Shown here piece after piece: positions 6,984-9,188 of a stretch of 9,188 nucleotides of DNA. The notes under the pieces are model-generated. The model saw nothing but the letters and a program-made list of their open reading frames with translations. It made no database searches and was not told the origin of the DNA. Origin of the DNA: CAZDEK01 sp964504625 (lineage in GTDB: Bacteria; Patescibacteriota; Saccharimonadia; CAILAD01; GCA-016700035); assembly GCA_964504625.1 (NCBI GenBank), contig CAZDEK010000033.1, positions 1 through 9,188 on the forward strand, written 5' to 3'. The first letter of the stretch is position 1, and each line of letters begins with the position of its first letter. Position numbers and translations under genes: made by a program.

Positions 6984-7277
6984 ATGTCCATGTTTGATCA
7001 AGTGAAAGCAGCTAATGAGCTGCGTAAGCTCCAGAAGGAGCTGAAAAAAGTCGAAGTCGAGGCTGATGCCGGCAATGGTGCAGTCGTGATCGTAATGAAC
7101 GGCGAGCAGAAGGTGACGAGCGTCAAGCTCGATGCTGATAAGTTCGATGTTTCTGACCTCGGTAGACTTGAAAAGCTGATTGAATCGGCGATCAATCAAG
7201 CCAATAGCGCTCTCCAGCGAGAGGTAGCGGATCGCATGAAAGGTCAGCTCGGCGGGCTCAATCTGCCCGGGATGTAG
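6984..7277 (+). CDS. ybaB: YbaB/EbfC family nucleoid-associated protein
   Basis: Small DNA-binding protein of 97 residues, the usual family size. Members form tweezer-like dimers that bind DNA and affect nucleoid structure and possibly repair. Helix 1 is charged (about 4-27, FDQVKAANELRKLQKELKKV), followed by a beta region (33-50, AVVIVMNGEQKVTSVKL) and a long C-terminal helix (59-88), then a Gly/Leu-rich tail ending in NLPGM. Two in-frame ATGs occur at 6984 and 6990; GAGGTG (6968-6973) is 10 bases before the first, so ATG 6984 is preferred. The start codon lies within a 10-base palindrome (6979-6988), probably by chance. It is immediately upstream of recR, the pairing seen in very many bacteria, which supports the assignment. 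Confidence 0.93.
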   Translation: MSMFDQVKAANELRKLQKELKKVEVEADAGNGAVVIVMNGEQKVTSVKLDADKFDVSDLGRLEKLIESAINQANSALQREVADRMKGQLGGLNLPGM

Positions 7278-7288
7278 CGGTTACCAAC

Positions 7289-7296
7289 AGGAGGGG
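7289..7296 (+). promoter_or_regulatory. Strong ribosome binding site deciding the TTG start of recR
   Basis: AGGAGGGG is the best anti-Shine-Dalgarno match seen in the window. It ends seven bases before TTG 7304. The next in-frame ATG is at codon 32, inside the conserved helix-hairpin-helix region, so the TTG start is well supported. Confidence 0.8.
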
Positions 7297-7303
7297 AGCG
7301 GGC

Positions 7304-7906
7304 TTGACACAGATTCTGCCTAAGCAGATTACACAACTCGTTGACGAATTTGCTAAGTTGCCATCAATTGGCCCCAAAACGGCTGAGAGGTTGACGATGT
7401 ATCTCGTCCGCTTTGGCGATCCTGAGCGTTTGGGGGAAGCCCTTCAGGCCTTGCGACGCGGGCTTGGTTACTGCGCTCAGTGCCATAGCTATGCAACGGC
7501 TGATTTGTGTGAGTTGTGCGCAGATTCTGGTCGAGAGGATGAGACATTAGTTGTGGTGGCGCAGCCGCTTGATATTGTCGCGATCGAAAAGGTTGGAACG
7601 TATCGCGGGCGCTACCATGTACTCCATGGCGTGCTCTCTCCCATTGATGGTATAGGACCAGCCCAGCTGAAAATCGATTCACTGGTGAATCGAGTGCAAG
7701 TGAGTGAGCCGAAGGAGGTGATTCTGGCTACGAATGCCACTGTAGAAGGCGAGACCACGGCGCTGTACGTGGCACGCCAATTGGCGCCGTTGGGTGTGAA
7801 GGTGACACGTTTAGCGCAAGGTCTTCAGGTGGGTGCTGATCTTGAGTACGCCGATCAGATAACACTGGGTCGCGCCTTAGCGGGTCGGACGGAGATTGTA
7901 GCATGA
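7304..7906 (+). CDS. recR: Recombination mediator protein RecR
   Basis: RecFOR-pathway protein that forms a DNA clamp and helps load RecA onto single-stranded gaps. At 200 residues it has the normal length. Order of domains: helix-hairpin-helix LPSIGPKTAERL (19-30), a four-cysteine zinc finger C57-C60-C69-C72 in CAQCHSYATADLCELC, a Toprim domain (about 80-172) with YHVLHGVLSPIDGIGP (104-119) and LATNATVEGETTALYV (141-156), and the C-terminal GLQVGADLEYADQITLGRALAGR (173-195). All key elements are intact. It starts with TTG behind a near-perfect Shine-Dalgarno, so initiation may be tuned by pairing a weak codon with a strong site. It ends in an ATGA overlap with the exonuclease gene. Very secure. 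Confidence 0.97.
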   Translation: MTQILPKQITQLVDEFAKLPSIGPKTAERLTMYLVRFGDPERLGEALQALRRGLGYCAQCHSYATADLCELCADSGREDETLVVVAQPLDIVAIEKVGTYRGRYHVLHGVLSPIDGIGPAQLKIDSLVNRVQVSEPKEVILATNATVEGETTALYVARQLAPLGVKVTRLAQGLQVGADLEYADQITLGRALAGRTEIVA

Positions 7907-8487
7907 GCTTTCGTGGTTTTGGGAAAGATATTGCCCTCTTTGACTTTGAATCTACGGGTTTTCGTAAGAACGCTCAGGAAATGATTATCGATCCAGGTGA
8001 ACCAACTCAGCTTGGGGTGCTCGTGCTCGATCGACAGAGTTTAGAAGAGAAAACCTCCTATATGTCTGATATTCAAGCCAATCCCGCCAAGCTCGAACCC
8101 TGGGTACTTGAAAACACCGACATCACTGCGGAGCGCTTGAAGCAAGCGCCAACACCCAAAGCCGTCGCCGAAAAGTTGCTTGATATCGTGCAGCCTGAAA
8201 AGGTATTCCTCGCATCGTGGAATGTGTACTATGATCGAATTTGGCTCGACCAGCTGCTCAAAGCTAGCGATCATACTGAGAGTGTCTATGATTATCATCA
8301 CCTCGACGTCTGGACGTTAGCCTATCAGTACCTCTGTGCTCATGGATATACTCAAGTTATTCGTTCTGAAGCTACCTTTCAACTATTTGGCCAGGCGAGT
8401 CGACAGGCTCATAATGCTCTCGATGATTGTCGACGAACAGCTGAAGTCTTGCGTGCTGTAGTGTTTGATCAAGGAATTCCCTCATGA
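7903..8487 (+). CDS. DEDDh-family 3'-5' exonuclease (DnaQ-like fold)
   Basis: A 194-residue RNase H-fold nuclease with all five catalytic positions of the DEDDh class: Exo I D14 and E16 in LFDFESTG (12-19), Exo II D111 in SWNVYYDRIWLDQLL (105-119), and Exo III H170 and D175 in HNALDDCRRTAEVLR (170-184). It would use two metal ions to remove nucleotides from 3' ends. A stretch of about 15 residues lies between Exo I and the next beta strand (RKNAQEMIIDPGEP, 21-34), so it is not a standard DnaQ epsilon; no clamp-binding motif is obvious. Candidates are a stand-alone proofreading subunit, a repair nuclease or an RNA-processing enzyme. ATG 7903 overlaps the recR stop, with GGAG eight bases upstream, and its own TGA overlaps the cysS start. 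The coupling to recR suggests, but does not show, a DNA repair role. Confidence 0.87.
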   Translation: MSFRGFGKDIALFDFESTGFRKNAQEMIIDPGEPTQLGVLVLDRQSLEEKTSYMSDIQANPAKLEPWVLENTDITAERLKQAPTPKAVAEKLLDIVQPEKVFLASWNVYYDRIWLDQLLKASDHTESVYDYHHLDVWTLAYQYLCAHGYTQVIRSEATFQLFGQASRQAHNALDDCRRTAEVLRAVVFDQGIPS

Positions 8488-9188
8488 ATATTCATTTCTT
8501 TAATTCATTAACGCGACGTAAGGAACTGTTTGAACCGATTCGGCCTGATCGAGTGGGGATGTATTCGTGCGGGCCGACGGTGTATGACCGCGTACATATT
8601 GGCAATCTTCGGGCTTTTATTACGGCTGATTTGATCCAGCGGCTTCTACGTCATATCGGTGAGTATGAGGTGCGCTGGGTGATGAATATTACCGACATCG
8701 ATGACAAGATGATTGCGCGGGCTCAGATAGATTATCCTGATGTCGAACCCATGGTTGGCGTACAGCAGCTAGCGAAAAAATATGAAGCTCAGTTTCTCGA
8801 TGACCTGGAGGCGGTTGGCGTGCGAGTGGATAATCTCTTCGCGCGGCCGCACGCGACTGAGTATATTTCACAAATGCAGCAAATTATCCGTCAGCTAGTG
8901 GCGGATGGTATTGCATATGAGGCGGATGGAAGTATCTACTTCTCGCTCGAAATGTATGAGCAGCAAGACCATCGCTATGGCCGTTTTGTACATCTTGACC
9001 ATATCGGGCACTCACGCATTGATGATCAGGATCAGAAGCAGGGGGCGGGTGACTTCGCGCTCTGGAAAGCAGCGAAGCCTGATGAACCAGCTTGGGATTT
9101 TGTGATTAAAGAAGTGAACAAGCCCGGAAGACCGGGTTGGCATATCGAATGCTCGGCAATGAGCACCGAATTGCTCGGGCGTGAGTTT
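8484..9188 (+). CDS. cysS: Cysteinyl-tRNA synthetase, N-terminal part (3' end outside window)
   Basis: Class I aminoacyl-tRNA synthetase that charges tRNA-Cys. The visible 235 codons stay open to the last base. They hold the start of the catalytic fold: YSCGPTVYDRVHIGN (27-41) with zinc ligand C29 and the HIGH-type motif as HIGN (38-41), NITDIDDKM at about 73-81, DFALWKAAKP at about 191-200, and GRPGWHIECSAMS (215-227) with the second zinc-ligand cysteine C223. The KMSKS loop and anticodon-binding domain lie beyond the window. C223 corresponds to E. coli C209, so the N-terminal half carries a few small insertions. ATG 8484 overlaps the exonuclease stop (ATGA). The mycothiol ligase MshC is a related paralog, but the motif set here matches CysS better. 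Confidence 0.97.
   Translation, partial: MNIHFFNSLTRRKELFEPIRPDRVGMYSCGPTVYDRVHIGNLRAFITADLIQRLLRHIGEYEVRWVMNITDIDDKMIARAQIDYPDVEPMVGVQQLAKKYEAQFLDDLEAVGVRVDNLFARPHATEYISQMQQIIRQLVADGIAYEADGSIYFSLEMYEQQDHRYGRFVHLDHIGHSRIDDQDQKQGAGDFALWKAAKPDEPAWDFVIKEVNKPGRPGWHIECSAMSTELLGREF

Noticed and set aside
6979..6988. Ten-base palindrome GACATATGTC around the ybaB start codon
   Set aside because: Perfect 10-base palindromes are expected several times by chance in 9 kb, it has no loop and does not extend beyond ten bases.
8905..9105. 66-codon + strand frame at the right edge
   Set aside because: It overlaps the true cysS frame, which runs unbroken from 8484 to the window end with synthetase motifs.
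1..9188. TGA recoded as glycine, as in some Patescibacteria
   Set aside because: TGA ends the first GT-C gene, recR and the exonuclease at overlaps with the next start codons, and no conserved gene needs TGA read-through.

Overview
The window is 9.2 kb of tightly packed bacterial DNA at roughly 50% GC. Every supported gene lies on the + strand. I read nine complete or near-complete protein genes plus a 3' fragment of dnaX at the left edge; cysS runs off the right edge. There are no RNA genes, insertion sequences, CRISPR arrays or phage genes. The longest gene-free stretch is 68 bases. TAA, TAG and TGA all end intact genes, so TGA is a normal stop; this argues against the code-25 lineages (Gracilibacteria, Absconditabacteria). 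Tiny intergenic gaps, the short DnaX, the GtrA/GT-C/GT2 gene set and the protein style (for example SRTQRF in DnaX) suggest a Patescibacteria (CPR) genome, perhaps Saccharibacteria. That placement is an impression from family resemblance, not a search result.

Layout. (1) 1-2404, replisome block: the C-terminal two-thirds of the clamp-loader subunit DnaX, then the replicative helicase DnaB one base later. (2) 2421-6933, membrane glycosylation cassette: a promoter-like element whose spacer is filled by a perfect inverted repeat, then gtrA-like, a GT-C membrane glycosyltransferase, an ALG5/GtrB-like GT2 glycosyltransferase and a second, different GT-C glycosyltransferase. Their junctions are 0-gap, a 4-base ATGA overlap and a 20-base overlap. 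(3) 6934-9188, repair/translation block: ybaB, recR, a DEDDh exonuclease and cysS. The last three are joined by ATGA overlaps.

How the genes may work together (inference). The cassette has the parts of the phage/Shigella Gtr three-component logic: a polyprenyl-phosphate glycosyltransferase (GT2) that would make a lipid-linked sugar, a GtrA membrane protein that may help flip it, and GT-C enzymes that would transfer the sugar to a glycan or protein outside the membrane. Here there are two dissimilar GT-C enzymes and no serotype-conversion phage context. The cassette sits between dnaX-dnaB and ybaB-recR, although dnaX-ybaB-recR is a common bacterial cluster. The flanking genes are ordinary housekeeping functions. 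The most interesting parts are the cassette, its candidate promoter/operator, and the exonuclease coupled to recR.
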